A stretch of 64,000 nt of DNA from positions 187,054,001 to 187,118,000 of the forward strand of contig JBITNC010000001.1 of assembly GCA_050084985.1 (NCBI GenBank). Reading direction: 5' to 3'. The stretch is from Nageia nagi. Its lineage: Eukaryota > Pinophyta. Both the position numbers and the translations under genes were made by a program. The number at the start of each line of letters is the position of its first letter. The first letter of the stretch is position 1. Of the stretch, positions 1 to 11,570 are shown piece after piece. The notes under the pieces are model-generated. The model was not told the DNA's origin and did no database searches. It was given only the letters and a program-made list of their open reading frames with translations.

Positions 1-480
1 AAGGATTCATACCATGAATAATGTAATAAGAGTCCCTCATGTTATAAGGTTTTATTCTGCATTTTGCATACTTGTCTATTAGGGCATTCAAAACCACAAC
101 ATTCAATGTACAAGCACCAAATAAACACACCCAATTATTTTGGCAATGAGGTTCAAATCTCCCTTAGGATAGCCTACATGAACAAGGTTAATAATGCATG
201 TATAATGATTTATCCTAGGAATAATGTAATAAGAGTCCCATTTTGCATACATATCTATCAGGTCATTCAAAACCATAACATTTGATTTACAAGTACAAAG
301 TAGATACAATCAAGTCAAGTTTTATGGGTATTTTTAATGTAGTTCAAAGCTCCCTCATGATAGCTAGAAAGATCAAGAAGGTTAATAATGCATGTATAAT
401 AATTCATCCTAAGAATAATGCAATAAGAGTTGCTCATGTTGTAAGAATTTTTTCCTGAGTGTTTCATCATATCTAAGAGT
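1..480. repeat. Degenerate tandem repeat, about 200-bp period
   Basis: A segment containing AATAATGTAATAAGAGT recurs at 17, 220 and 414 (the last with one base changed), each followed by related text about a phone-book-like run of AT-rich sequence. Spacings are 203 and 194 bases. The units are clearly diverged, and the array probably starts before the window. No coding potential is visible; short ORFs on both strands fall inside the repeat and show no family resemblance. Confidence 0.6.
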
Positions 481-2003
481 TTAAGGGCATATTCATTGTA
501 GTTATGAATAGCATATCATCCAATCATTGGAGACCATGAAACTATGTCTCATGGGGTTCACATCCCTCGTAATAATGTCACTTGCAACAATATTAAAGAT
601 AAACTTGGTTTTTGTATGACATTCATTGCATACTCAAAGGTTCTTCATAACTCTTAACAAATTCCCCTATATCTATATTCTTATACATGATATACAAGCA
701 CCAAGAAAACACATAGGTACACCCAATTTTTTCATATCATATAGTATATTTATATAATTTCATATAGTATGGTACAATTACATAATTTTATAACATATGG
801 TGGATGAGGCCAACTTATCACTTTGGATTTACACTTAACAATTGCATCTACTTTAAAGTCTATAAAGCCTTTTTAGAAAACCCATTTTATGCATATCACG
901 AGGTCATTAAAATCTATGAAATTGCATTGCAATGAGGTATAATTTTATAAGAAAATAGAAACCAATGATTGTTCTTATGTAAAGTCTTTTATAATAGAAA
1001 TCATGTTATTTATGAAGTCTTTTGCTTTATCTAGATTCTAGACACCTACATGACCAAGAAGATCAACCATACATGCATAATGTTCCTTTGTAGGTGTAAT
1101 ATGACAATAATCATTTGTGTATTTGAAGAGCTAGTATTGATAACCCTCCTTACATGGCTACATGTAGATAATACACTAATTAATATGACATCATTTGGAT
1201 TAATTCCTAAACATTCCATTTATTCAAATAATTTGATGGCTTCCTTTCTACAACCATTCCTTGCATACCATGTAATCATTACAGTCCATGAAATTATGTG
1301 TTCATAAGGTATCAAATAAAATTCTTAAATTTTATCAAATAGTACATAGCATTACCTTTCCAATACATATCTAGATAGATTAAAGACCTAGCAAGAGACT
1401 AATTCAAATTATGAATATGTAGATATTATTAAACTAGTTAATAATAGCCAAATCAAAGAGAAGAAGTTGAAAAATTTGCGTTGTTTGGTGATATTGTATG
1501 AGTGGCATAGAAGAAGAAGGTATTTGGTCTATTTAGAATATGTACTTGAAATAATATATCTTCAAAATTGATGATTTGGAATTGGGATATAGGTTTTAAG
1601 AAGATTATATGTACCTATCTATATTTTGTAATAATAGTTTTTCCTCCCATGCTACACCTACGCCTACATAACAAATTATTTTTTTACCTTGAAGTTCAAG
1701 TAATGCTTTGTACCATGTCAAATTGTGAGGACTAAAATTTTAGACACGATCTAAATTTTTTTCATTCAATGTTCCCATCATGATAATTATAATTACAAGA
1801 AGCTTGAACAAAAAAATACATTCCATGTTTCGAGCTCAAGTCTCACAATTCTACATAGTACAATACATCACTTGAGCTTCAAGATGACAAACTCAAAATT
1901 TGCTAAGTAGGTATATATGTAACATGGGAAGAATAATTATCATTGTAGAATGTTGATGTTTCTATCACTTCATGAGGTTTCAAAAATACTTAGATCATCT
2001 TAT
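481..2003. other. AT-rich intergenic DNA, no gene seen
   Basis: I find no gene here. A stretch near 735-830 (TTTTTTCATATCATATAGT, then GGTGGATGAGGCCAACTTATCACTTT) closely matches 10427-10530 and partly 11020-11060, on the far side of element A. The flanks of A therefore belong to one local repeat family. The last five bases (CTTAT, 1999-2003) are the 5' target-site duplication of element A. Confidence 0.5.
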
Positions 2004-2492
2004 TGTTGGAATGTATAATGAATTATTGTAAAGGTTATGTAATAATATTCTAAATAAATTCACTAATACTTAAGGGTATCATTTCATAAGTTAAGTATTT
2101 AAGTGAATATGATAATGTAACTTGTCCTACACTCCATGTCATGAGCATTCCCCTTGGGTAAAAGGATGTGCATGTCATGCTTTTGTACATTGGATAAAAG
2201 GGTGATCTAAAGAGGGATTTTGGCCTATAAATAGTTATGATTATACACTAATTTGTGAAGTAAAGTTATGCTATAGGATAGTGTGTAGGAGATGAGATTA
2301 AGAGGATTGTAAGAGAGATGTATCTGTGATTGAAGTAAAGATCTAGTTAGTGGATGTAGTCCTAGTTGAAGGAACCACTTACATCTTGTGTTATGTTGTG
2401 AGATTGCTTTGTGAGTTTGTTAGATGTGAATTGTGAGCTTTCATGTGATCTTGGGAGTTTAAAGTTGTTCATGTTATAGTTCAATTCTCTCA
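2004..2492 (+). repeat. 5' LTR of element A
   Basis: 489 bp, starting TGTTGGAATG and ending TTCTCTCA, preceded by TSD CTTAT. A TATA-like box TATAAATA lies at 2226-2233, at the usual place before a presumed R region, so this LTR should hold the element promoter. It lacks a 12-base segment (AAGGCTCCCTCT-like) that the 3' LTR has just after the TATA box. Confidence 0.95.
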
Positions 2493-2494
2493 TT

Positions 2495-2506
2495 TGGTAT
2501 CAGAGC
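2495..2506 (+). other. Primer binding site of A (initiator tRNA-Met)
   Basis: TGGTATCAGAGC starts two bases after the 5' LTR. This is the standard plant copia primer binding site, complementary to the 3' end of initiator tRNA-Met. It is intact here. Confidence 0.93.
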
Positions 2507-5236
2507 TTGGTGTGGAAGCTCTTCTTCAACATCTTGGAGGTTCTCCATCCTTCTTCATCTCTTGAGGTTTACTTTTCTTATTTGAGTTATACACAAGAAA
2601 AGGTATAAATCTCTTCTTCTTTTTTATTATTTTTTGTGTGATACTAACATTTTTTTTGAAAATGTGTTAGTTCATTTTTTTTTTCTTAAAATGATGCAAT
2701 TGGTTAGTAACCTTTTTTTGTAATTTTCGTATTACTTAGCATATTGCTAATATATTAAAAAAAGGTTAGTATGCAAAAAAATTAAAATTTATTTCAAATT
2801 ATTTTTGAGAAATAATATGCAAAAAAAATTGAAACTTCAATTTTTTAAGAAATAATATACAAAGTTAAAAAAGGGGTATATTGTATTTCAAAATTAAAAA
2901 ATACGTTTTTTTCCTCCTTACAAATCTTATTGCTTTTTATATTTGGAAGGAGGCCTGTATTGTTCAAAACCTTTATTTCTATCAATTTTTTAACCTTGGT
3001 TGATAGCTTTTTTAGGGCAGAATTATTTCAAAAAAGGTTGATTTGCAAGTCGATGGGCTCTCCTTTGGTGCACCCTTGCCAGCATGCAAAGCTCTATAGG
3101 AGGTTGACCTCTATAACCCCTTGCACAGCTCACTCTTCCACCCTCACAACCACTACTAATTATGACTCATTCATAGCCTCTACCCCCCCTCCAAGCCCTC
3201 ATGATCAGCTCCACCTCCCTCCTCTCCATTGAGAAAGGCCCACGCATCAATCTGAAGGTCCTCGTGGCCATTCATTTTAGGCCCCTCATGACTTAAGCCT
3301 CTTCTCCCTCATGGTTGAACTTGCTTCACTCCACTCCTTGCTCTTCGATAGCAAGTACCTCTCCACTCATTTGCTCATATCCCTCCTATGCATGACCTTC
3401 TTTTCATCGCTTGACCCTTTTTTCTCTCAGTTCTTCCAGCCTTCCTCTACTAGTCTTGTTGTGGAGCTCCTCTACCTCTCTCCATTTCACATCCTCCCTC
3501 CAATTTTGCTTTTTATTTTTTTCTTTTTTTTGTCAAGTTTTTAAAAAAGAGGGAGGGGGTGTTTCATTTTTTTTGGTAGAAGATCATTAATGGCATTGTG
3601 TTTTCTTGCAAGTAATCTTTTGTGAAAGACCATATGCTTAGTTTTTCCTTAAATGTGTGTCCTACATATTTAATGAACTCAGACTTAAAGTAAAGTGAGA
3701 CTCAAAAGTTAATGATGGTGTATTTAATTTTGCCTACTTGCAAAAAAATTAAATTTTAATGTAAGTTGAACTTTTTTCTAAGGTAAAATTTTCTTCTTAA
3801 GTATTTATTATTCCTTGTTGCCTAAAAGTATTATAGGCAAAAAAGGGGGAATGCCATGCTATTTTTAAGTAAAAGGGGAGTTGTTTTGTATTTACTTAAA
3901 AATATTAAAATGAATGCATACTTGGAAGATAATTTTTTTTAGCATATAAGGTTTTTTTTCATTAGTTAAAATTTTAAAGGTAAACTAGTATGCTATCTTT
4001 AGGGATAAAACTTTAAGTAAAAAAGGGGGAATTTGTATAAATTTTTACTTAAATTTTATCCAGATTTTAAATGCTAAATCTTTTACTTTATCTAGATAAT
4101 GCATGCCTTTTAATCTTATGTAGAAATAATGCATGTTTAGTACTTAAAATTTTAAAGTTAAATAATGCATGCTTTCTACTTATTTTTAAGTCAAATAATG
4201 CATGCTTATTTCTTTAAGTTAATGATGCATGCTACTTATTTTTTTAAATTAATGATACATGCTTAAGACTTAATTTTTTTTAAGTTAATGATGCATATGA
4301 TTTAAAATCCTTAAGATGCATGCTTCCTAGCTATTAAGTATTTATCCTTTATGTAAAGTTAACTTTTGAAAATTATGAAATTAATGCATGCTTATGCTTA
4401 AGTATTTTTTCTTGCAAAGTTAACTTGTGCAAAATTATGGACCTATGTAAAGACATCTTTTAGGGGTTAGTAAAAAAAACCCATTGGACTCTTAGGTTCT
4501 AAGTTATGAATGGATGATATTTTATTTATGCTCTTTTACTTCATGTTTAGTATTTTGATTTATTTGCTTATGCAAATAAAAATGCAAACATTGAAATGAG
4601 CAACCCCCTAAAATGAACACATTTGCACATACATTTTGCAACATGACTTTTTTGGGAAGCCATGAGGTGAGGATAGGTGTACTAGAACCTTTAAGTTCTA
4701 TGATCCAAATGGTGAAAAGTTCATACTTCTTAATTACCCCTAAGTCCTCTGTTGGTCTGGACATAACTCCAATAGGTGGACAAGGATATGTGTAGTGATA
4801 CCACATGTTTGCACATCCATTCAGGGATTATCCTGATAACCTAGGAGGACAACTTAAAACTTAAATCAAGATTAATAATTTAGATGATCCAATAAATGTC
4901 ACAACCTTAAAAAATAGTAGGTATTTCTCCTTATGAGAAAGTATAAAACTGACCAAGGTGAATTGGTTGAGAATTGGTAGTACTTGGGCTCCTCTTGTAT
5001 GGGCATCTAGGTGAAGGCCTACTTTTAGATAAGAAAATAAGCCTCAATAATGTCACTTTACATTTATGGTTCTTGAGATGAGAAATGTATTTTGGTACAT
5101 GGAAGTAAAATATTTGCACTTGTGAATCAAATCAAGCATGTCTCTAGTGTTAAATGTATTACTTGGTTAAAACTTAACATTTAATGTTGTTTATTGAATC
5201 ACATGCTTATTACTTTTTCACATCTTTATGTAGCAA
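2507..5236 (+). other. Long untranslated leader of A
   Basis: 2.7 kb separate the PBS from the gag start, far longer than in a typical copia element. Three zones are visible. The first is AT-rich. The second is a C+T-rich middle zone (about 2930-3545). The third is a 3' zone (about 3600-5236) that aligns by eye with the leaders of B, C and D. Conserved marks in the 3' zone are repeated AATGATGCATGC motifs (4090-4400), a small hairpin GGGTT/AACCC (4464-4468 with 4478-4482), and the block TCAGGGATTATCCTGA near 4824, which is itself a perfect 5-bp stem. Confidence 0.7.
2930..3544 (+). other. C+T-rich insert-like segment in the A leader
   Basis: Base composition changes sharply here, from AT-rich leader to C-rich sequence with frequent CTCC and CCCTC. 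Two reading frames are open (2930-3232, 100 codons; 3311-3544, 77 codons). Their products, rich in Ser, Pro, Leu and Phe, match nothing I recognise. C, D and B hold different C-rich or host-derived material at the same relative place, so this may also be acquired DNA. I do not call it a gene. Confidence 0.4.
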
Positions 5237-8200
5237 ATGGGAGACACCTTTTTACCCAGACACATTCTCGATGGTTCCAACTTTGGGATTTGGGAACCAC
5301 AAATGAGAGCTAAATTACAAGTAAGGAAGCTTTGGTAAATAATTAATAAGAACCTTGTATCTCCTATAAATGAGAAGACACTATAGGCTTACAACACAAA
5401 GAATGAGTTGGCAACCTCCATGATTTACCGTGCAATTTTAGATGATATGCTCTTGATGGTTTCCTCTTCAACCTCTATGAAAGAAGCTTGGGATAAGCTT
5501 AAGCAAATCTACCTTGGTTCAAATTTTTCAAAAAGGTTTAGCATTCTCTAAAATTTGCTTCAATCTCATCAAATGAAAGATGAAAATGTTGCCATCTACT
5601 TGAACAAAATCATTAACCTAAGGACCCAACTTATTGCTTGTGAGTGCAATTGGATCAATGATGAGTTCATGGTCTTCATCATTTTTCAAAGCCTTTTTTC
5701 AAAGTTTAGAAACTTTGTAATAGTTATGGAAATAAGGCTTGATGATGAAGAAGAAGTATTCTCTTTTAAGAACCTTTCTAGGCACCTTTTGAAGCATGAG
5801 AAAACCCTTAACAATAAGGTGTTGATTTCTTCTTCTAAGGATAATAATGTTGCTCTTAGAGCAACCAAAACTCCTTTCAAGAAGATGTTTAACCATAAAA
5901 AGAAATCTTATCATTCTTCCTCTAAAAGGTTTAAAAAAGAGGTAATGAATACAATAATAGCAGAAACAATGGTAACAATGATAATAATAGGAATAACAAT
6001 AACAATAACAACAAGAATAATGGCAATAACAACTACTTCAAGCAAAGAGATGGAAAAGGCAAAGCAAATAATCTTTATCCTAAGAAAATGTTTGATGGTA
6101 GTTGTACTATTATGGCATCCAAGGTCACAAAGAAGTTTATTACTACAAAAAAAAAGAGAAAAAAAGAATAAAGGTAATAGAAATGTAAAGAACTTCAAAG
6201 GAAAGAAGAATATTCAAGCTGGTTTTGCTGCAGTACTCTACTCTATGTCTCATTTTTTTTTTATTAAATTATTGATTCTGGTTGCACTAATCACCTATGC
6301 TTTGAAAAGAAAAAGTTTGAGAACTTTGACAAGTATAGAAAATATACAGTTGTGATAGGTGATAACTTTACCCTTGAAGTCCAATGAATTGGAAGTGTGT
6401 TCATTCATGGGAAGGTTCTTGATAATGTGCTTTATGTTCCTAAGTTTAGGATGAACCTTCTCTTCATGATCCAAGTTGCTAGAAAAAAGGTATTCATTTG
6501 AGTTCAACTCTTAATCCTAGTGCATTAAGAAAGGACTTACCATGTTGGTTAAAAGGTCAGTAAAAGATGATCTCTACATTGTAGATCAAGTTCCATCAAA
6601 AATGTGTCTTGCTATAAGTGTGTTTTCTAGAGGAAATCTTTGGCACCAACATTTAGGGCACCTTAACCATAAGTGTATTCAAGTCATGAAAGACCAAAAA
6701 CTTGTAGAAGGTTTGCCTTTAATTTCTCCTTTGATTGGTCTATGCAAGAAGTGCATTGTTAGTAAGATGCATAGATAAAGGTTTGAAAAAGATAAGGTAA
6801 TAATAGCATCTCATCCTCTTTAACTTATGCATTTAGATTTGATCTAAATCACATGAAGGAGCATCTTATATCTTTACCTTCATTGATGACTTATTAGGAT
6901 GACCTTTGGGTATCTATTTGAGCACAAGGATCAAACCTTTAAGAGTTTTAAAAATTTTAAAACCTTTATTGAGAATCAAACTAACCTTAAAATCAAGATG
7001 TTGAGATTAGATAATGGGGGAGAATATAACAGTAATGAGTTCATTGACTATTATGCTAAGTATGGAATCAAGAGGTAGTTTATGATTCCTCACACTCTTT
7101 AGCAAAATAGTGTTACCAAAAGGAAAAATAGAATAATTATAGAGATGGCTAGATGCATGTTGGGTAATCTTCTTAGTTTCTTATGGGGTAAAGCTATGAG
7201 CATTGCTATTTATACCTTGAATAGATGTCCCATAAAAACTATTTAAAGTAAAACTCCTTTTGAGGTATGGTTAGGAAGAAAACCTAAAATTTCTCACTTT
7301 AGGGTGTTTGGTTATGAAGCATTCTCCTACATTATTTTTTAGAAAAGGAAGAAGTTAGATAAAAGAGCTAAAAAATGCATCTTTATCAGTTACAAAAGTC
7401 AACATAAAGGTTACAAGCTCTACTCTCCATCCTACAAAGCCATGTTTGTTTAAAGGGATGTAAAGTTCAATGAACTTCTTGAAGAATCTACTTCTAATGA
7501 GGATGTTGATGATCCAGAGGACTCTTCTTATTTGCACCTAGCTAGTTAGATATTGATGTAGACAAGTCACCTCAAGAACAAAACTCTCCAACTCAAAGGG
7601 TTATAAGGATCATGACCTTGAACAAATCTTTATTTGCCAAGATTGACAACATGCATGAGCCCTCATTCTTCAAAGAAGCTTCAAAGCATGAGTGTTGGAT
7701 GGAAGCTATAAAAGTGGAGTGTGAGGTGCTTATAAAAAATAAAACTTGGTACTTGGTTCCTTATCCTAATGAAAAGAATGTGATTGGAAATAAGTGAATC
7801 TACAAGATTAAATTCAATTCAATTGGAGATATTAAGAAATACAAAGAAAGGTTAGTAGCCAAAGGTTTTGCTCAAAAATATGGTGTAGATTATGAGGAGA
7901 CCTTTGCTCCCATGGTAAAGATGCCTATTGTGAGAATTATTCTTGCTCTTTCTGTAGCTCAAAGATGGAAAGTTTTTCAGCTTGATATTAAGAGTGCATT
8001 TCTCAATGGTGACTTAGATGTGGAAATCTTCATGAATCAACTAGAAGGGTTTATTATGGAAGGTAAAGAGTCCTTTGTGTGCAAACTAAAGAAGTCATTA
8101 TATGGACTTAAGCAAGCACCTAGAGCTTGGTGTAAGAAGATTTTAGAGTACTTTGCAAACATTGGTTTCTCCAAATATTTTTTTAACTTTGATCTATATG

Positions 8201-9203
8201 TGCCCAATCAATAAAAAGACATGATCTTGATTCTCTTTTATGTGGATGATCTTTTGATAACGAGGAATGATGATGAAATCATTCAAGAGTGCATGTCCAA
8301 ACTTAAGACAACATTTGAAATGACTGATCTTGGTCTTTTGTACTACTACCTTGGAATACAAGTATACCAATATAAGGATTGTACTTACCTTAGTCAATCT
8401 AAGTTTATATCAGACATCTTGTAGAAGTTTGGAATGGAGGAGTGTAGATATGTTGTGATCCCAATCTCTCCTAGAATCAGTATTTCTTCGAGCTACAACT
8501 CTCAATTAGCTGATGCTACAATTATAGGCAATTAATTGCTAGTGTTTTGTATTTGAATATATCTAGGCCAGATATTACCTTTGCTATGAATTTGATGGCA
8601 TGATTCATGTAGAAACCTTATGTTAAGCATCTCAATACTATTATGCAAATCTTGATGCATGTTGTAGGGACTAAAGATCTTGCTCTCAAGTATTCTAAGT
8701 TATCATCATTTATTCTCTCTATATTCTTAGATTTTGACTATGGGGGAGATAGAGATGATAGGAAATCAACCTCTGTGTATATGTTTAACATTGGTTCAAA
8801 TGCTATCTCTTAGGGTTCCAAGAAGTAGCCTACTATTTCTCTTTCCACCACAGAAGTTGAATACCATGCCATGTCTATTGCAACCCAAGAAGCCATTTGG
8901 CTAAGGCATCTTCTAAAAGAAGTTAGGTATGTGTAAGGTGGTTCATCCTTGATTTCTTTAGATAATTGATTAGCTATTTCTTTGGTTAAGAATCCTATGT
9001 TCCATTTGAGAACAAAATATATGGAAATCTATGCCCATTTTATTAGGGGGAAGGTTCTTGATGGCATCATACACCTAGAGTATTGTCCATCCACCTTGAA
9101 CTCTGCTGATTTATTCACCAAGCCCCTCTTAGAAGCTTAGTTTTGTAAGCTTAAGGATGCTATCAAGTTGGTGAAGTTGCCCTTAAAGAGGAGTGAAGTT
9201 TGA
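5237..9203 (+). pseudogene. Broken copia gag-pol polyprotein of A
   Basis: The reading starts at ATG 5237 (MGDTF...). Gag is followed by an Asn-rich stretch made by an AAT/AAC microsatellite (5945-6035) that sits across a frame change, and the nucleocapsid zinc knuckle region is also frame-shifted. Integrase zinc finger residues (HQHLGHLNH ... CKKC, 6645-6765) and the core (LDNGGEYNSNEF, about 7005-7045) are recognisable. RT shows QLDIKSAFLNGDLDVEI and YVDD (8240-8251). RNase H shows DYGGDRDDRKSTS and ends at TGA 9201-9203. Stops are frequent; codon 34 is TAA (5336-5338). The integrase position that should be Glu is Lys (7118-7120). The long open frame at 5555-6355 crosses the frame change, so its C-terminal half is not real protein. 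Confidence 0.9.
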
Positions 9204-9916
9204 ATTCTTATGTTGAATTCATATTTGTGATGATAACTTCATCCCGAGGAGGGTTTTGTGTTGTATAGTGTTGATTTTATTGTATACCTTCATGGTAAGT
9301 TCACTCTGCATGAGAAACTTGTACAAATTTTTAAAAAATAAAATATTGGCCAATCTAGCATTATTTAGTTATCCATGTGTGAAGAACTCTTATGTGTCTT
9401 TTGGCACTATTCAATTATCCATATGTGAGGAACTCATATGTGCATGCTCTATTTTGTAATGATAATCAACACATGTTTTATATACAGCATGTGAATATGA
9501 GTTTTTGGCATGGCATCTTCGTGATGACTTATAGTGCACCATTGATCAGTTCATCATGGGATTTGTGTGATTCATCTATCCTTATTGATATGAATATTTT
9601 GCATCTAACTGATCTTATCATTTGAGCTACTTATGACCTACAGGTTCCTTTGAGATTGTAGGTTACTTACTTTAGGTATGCAGGCTCATGGAGACTCTTT
9701 ATGACTTCAAGTTGGAGGACTACTTCATGTACATTGTAATTGATTGTGGTTAATGATTGTATTTGGAAAAGTAGTGAGTCTCAAACTAGATCTTTCTTAC
9801 TTCATAAATATGTAAAAAGTTCTCATCTTTATTGTATCTATTTGGAGGAGAACTCTCTTACTTACTTTCTTTTTTCTCTCTTATTCGCTCTATCCTAATA
9901 TTGCATTAAGGGGTAG
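9204..9916 (+). other. 3' UTR and polypurine tract of A
   Basis: The segment between the pol stop and the 3' LTR aligns with the same zone of B and C. It has one hairpin unit: arms AAGTT (9297-9301) and AACTT (9316-9320) around CTCTGCATGA. Downstream lies the conserved stretch with GGCATCTTCGTGATGACTTATAGTGCACC (about 9506-9535, written here as GGCATCTTCGTGATGAC then TTATAGTGCACC). A purine tract AAGGGGTAG (9908-9916), with one T, directly precedes the 3' LTR and should prime plus-strand synthesis. Confidence 0.75.
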
Positions 9917-10417
9917 TGTTGGAATGTATAATACATTATTGTAAAGGTTATGTAATAATCTTTTATGTAAGTTCACTAATACTTAAGGGTATCATTTGAT
10001 ACCTTAAGTATTTAAGTGAATATGATAATATAACTTGTTCTACACTCCATGTCATGAGCATGCCTCTTGGTTAAAATGATGTGTATATCATGCTTTTGTA
10101 CATTGGATAAAAGGGTGATCCAAAGAGGGATTTTGGCCTATAAATAGAAGGCTCCCTCTTTATGATTATACACTAATTTATGGAGTAAAGTTATGCTATA
10201 GGATAGAGTGTCGGAGATGAGATTAGGAGGATTGTAAGAGAAATATATTGGTGATTGAAGTAAAGATCTAGTTAGTGGTTGTAGTCCTAGTTGGAGGAAC
10301 CACTTACATCTTGTGTTATGTTGTGAGAATGCTTTATGAGTTTGTTAGATGTGAATTATGAAATTTCATGTGATCTTGGGAGTTTAGAGTTGTTTATATT
10401 ATAGTTCAATTCTCTCA
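9917..10417 (+). repeat. 3' LTR of element A
   Basis: 501 bp, TGTTGGAATG to TTCTCTCA, followed by the TSD CTTAT at 10418-10422. The TATA-like box is at 10139-10146. Confidence 0.95.
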
Positions 10418-10426
10418 CTTATATCA

Positions 10427-11570
10427 TTTTTTTATATCATATAGTGTATTTAAATCATTTCATGGCATATGATACAATTGCATCATTTCAAATTATGGTG
10501 AATGAGGCCAACTAATCACTTTTGGAATATTTTTGACACTTCATTTTTTTGATTGGACAGTTGCTTTCCTTCTCCAAGCTAGTTTTTGCACTTTGTTTTG
10601 AGATATCTTTTGGTCTTGTTTTTCTACAAGTATATGATTTTAAGATAGATAGTAAATTAAACTCCAAATTATGATATCAAGTATCTCCTTTGGTTCAATA
10701 GTGGTATGATTGTACAAGCATGCAAAATGTAGTTTATAATTTTTTGATAGGTTTGGTACAACAATCATCAAAATTTGGGCCTATTTTAAGACATGAAGAT
10801 TATTCAATGTAGATGGAATGTGAACACAAATGTAAGCACAATAATAATCAAATATGCTCAAATGATCAAGAATACCTATATGATCAAGAATTACATAATT
10901 ATACTCAAATGATCAAGAATTACATAATTATGCTCAAATGATCAAGAATTACATAATTATGCTCAAATGAATAAGAATGCACTTGTATGATAAAAAATAC
11001 TTAGATCATATCATATCATCTTATGTATTTAGATCATTTCATATCATATGGTATAGTTGCATCATCTTGGATATTTTTTTTATACTTTTAAAATTCTAGG
11101 TTGGACAATTGCTTTCCTTCTCCAAACCAATTTTTGGGCCCTATTTTGGTATTTTTTTGGGCTCCTTTTTTCTACAACCATATGATTTTAAGAAATATGG
11201 TATATTAAACTCCAAATTGTGATATCAAGTACCTCCTTTTGTTCAATAGTGGTCTATTTATACATGCATGAAAAATGTATTTTATCACTTTTTGATAGAT
11301 TTGTTACAATAATCTTCAACTTTTGGGCCCATTTTTGGACATGAAGATTATGCAATGTAAATGGAACAAGAACATAAAGGTAAGCATAATAAGATTCAAA
11401 TATGCTCTACAATTATGTTCAAATGATCAAGAATACTTGTAGGATCAAGAATTACATAATATTTATAATTAAATGATTCAAACCAACTTTACAATACTAA
11501 AAAGTTTTGATACAAAATATTTTTCACTTTTTGATAGGTTTGTTACAAGCATGAAAAAGGTAGTCTATCA
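10427..11570. repeat. Large tandem duplication, about 548-bp period
   Basis: Two diverged copies lie side by side. GCTTTCCTTCTCCAA occurs at 10563 and 11111, and long collinear stretches follow both, including TTAAACTCCAAATT, ATGATTTTAAGA and GACATGAAGATTAT. Part of the unit also matches 735-830 upstream of element A. I see no protein in either copy. Confidence 0.75.
10857..10975. repeat. 29-bp minisatellite
   Basis: CTCAAATGATCAAGAATTAC followed by ATAATTATG repeats exactly every 29 bases at 10904, 10933 and 10962, with a diverged first unit at 10857. It lies inside the first copy of the 548-bp duplication and is absent from the second, so it expanded later. Confidence 0.85.

Larger units (their letters stand above)
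2004..10417 (+). mobile_element. Ty1/copia LTR retrotransposon A, complete but decayed
   Basis: This is a full-length copia element of 8,414 bp. The direct evidence is a pair of LTRs beginning TGTTGGAAT and ending TCTCTCA, a perfect 5-bp target-site duplication CTTAT (1999-2003 and 10418-10422), a PBS matching initiator tRNA-Met, a polypurine tract next to the 3' LTR, and a gag-pol reading in the copia order (protease, integrase, RT, RNase H). The LTRs differ at about 39 positions by eye, roughly 8%, plus a 12-base insertion in the 3' copy. Most changes are transitions. The polyprotein carries many stops and frame changes, so A is inactive. It is a relative of B, C and D in this window. Confidence 0.95.

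Noticed and set aside
64-309. Short ORFs on both strands at the window start
   Set aside because: They lie inside a degenerate 200-bp repeat, show no recognisable motif and have the composition of AT-rich noise.
3311-3544. A 77-codon ORF in the A leader as a membrane protein
   Set aside because: The hydrophobic look comes from T-rich, C-rich sequence (Leu, Phe, Ser codons); no conserved match in the leaders of B, C or D.
5555-6355. A 266-codon ORF taken as one protein
   Set aside because: The first part is copia gag, but the part after about 5940 is read in the wrong frame; the true frame there gives an Asn-rich stretch and the zinc-knuckle region.
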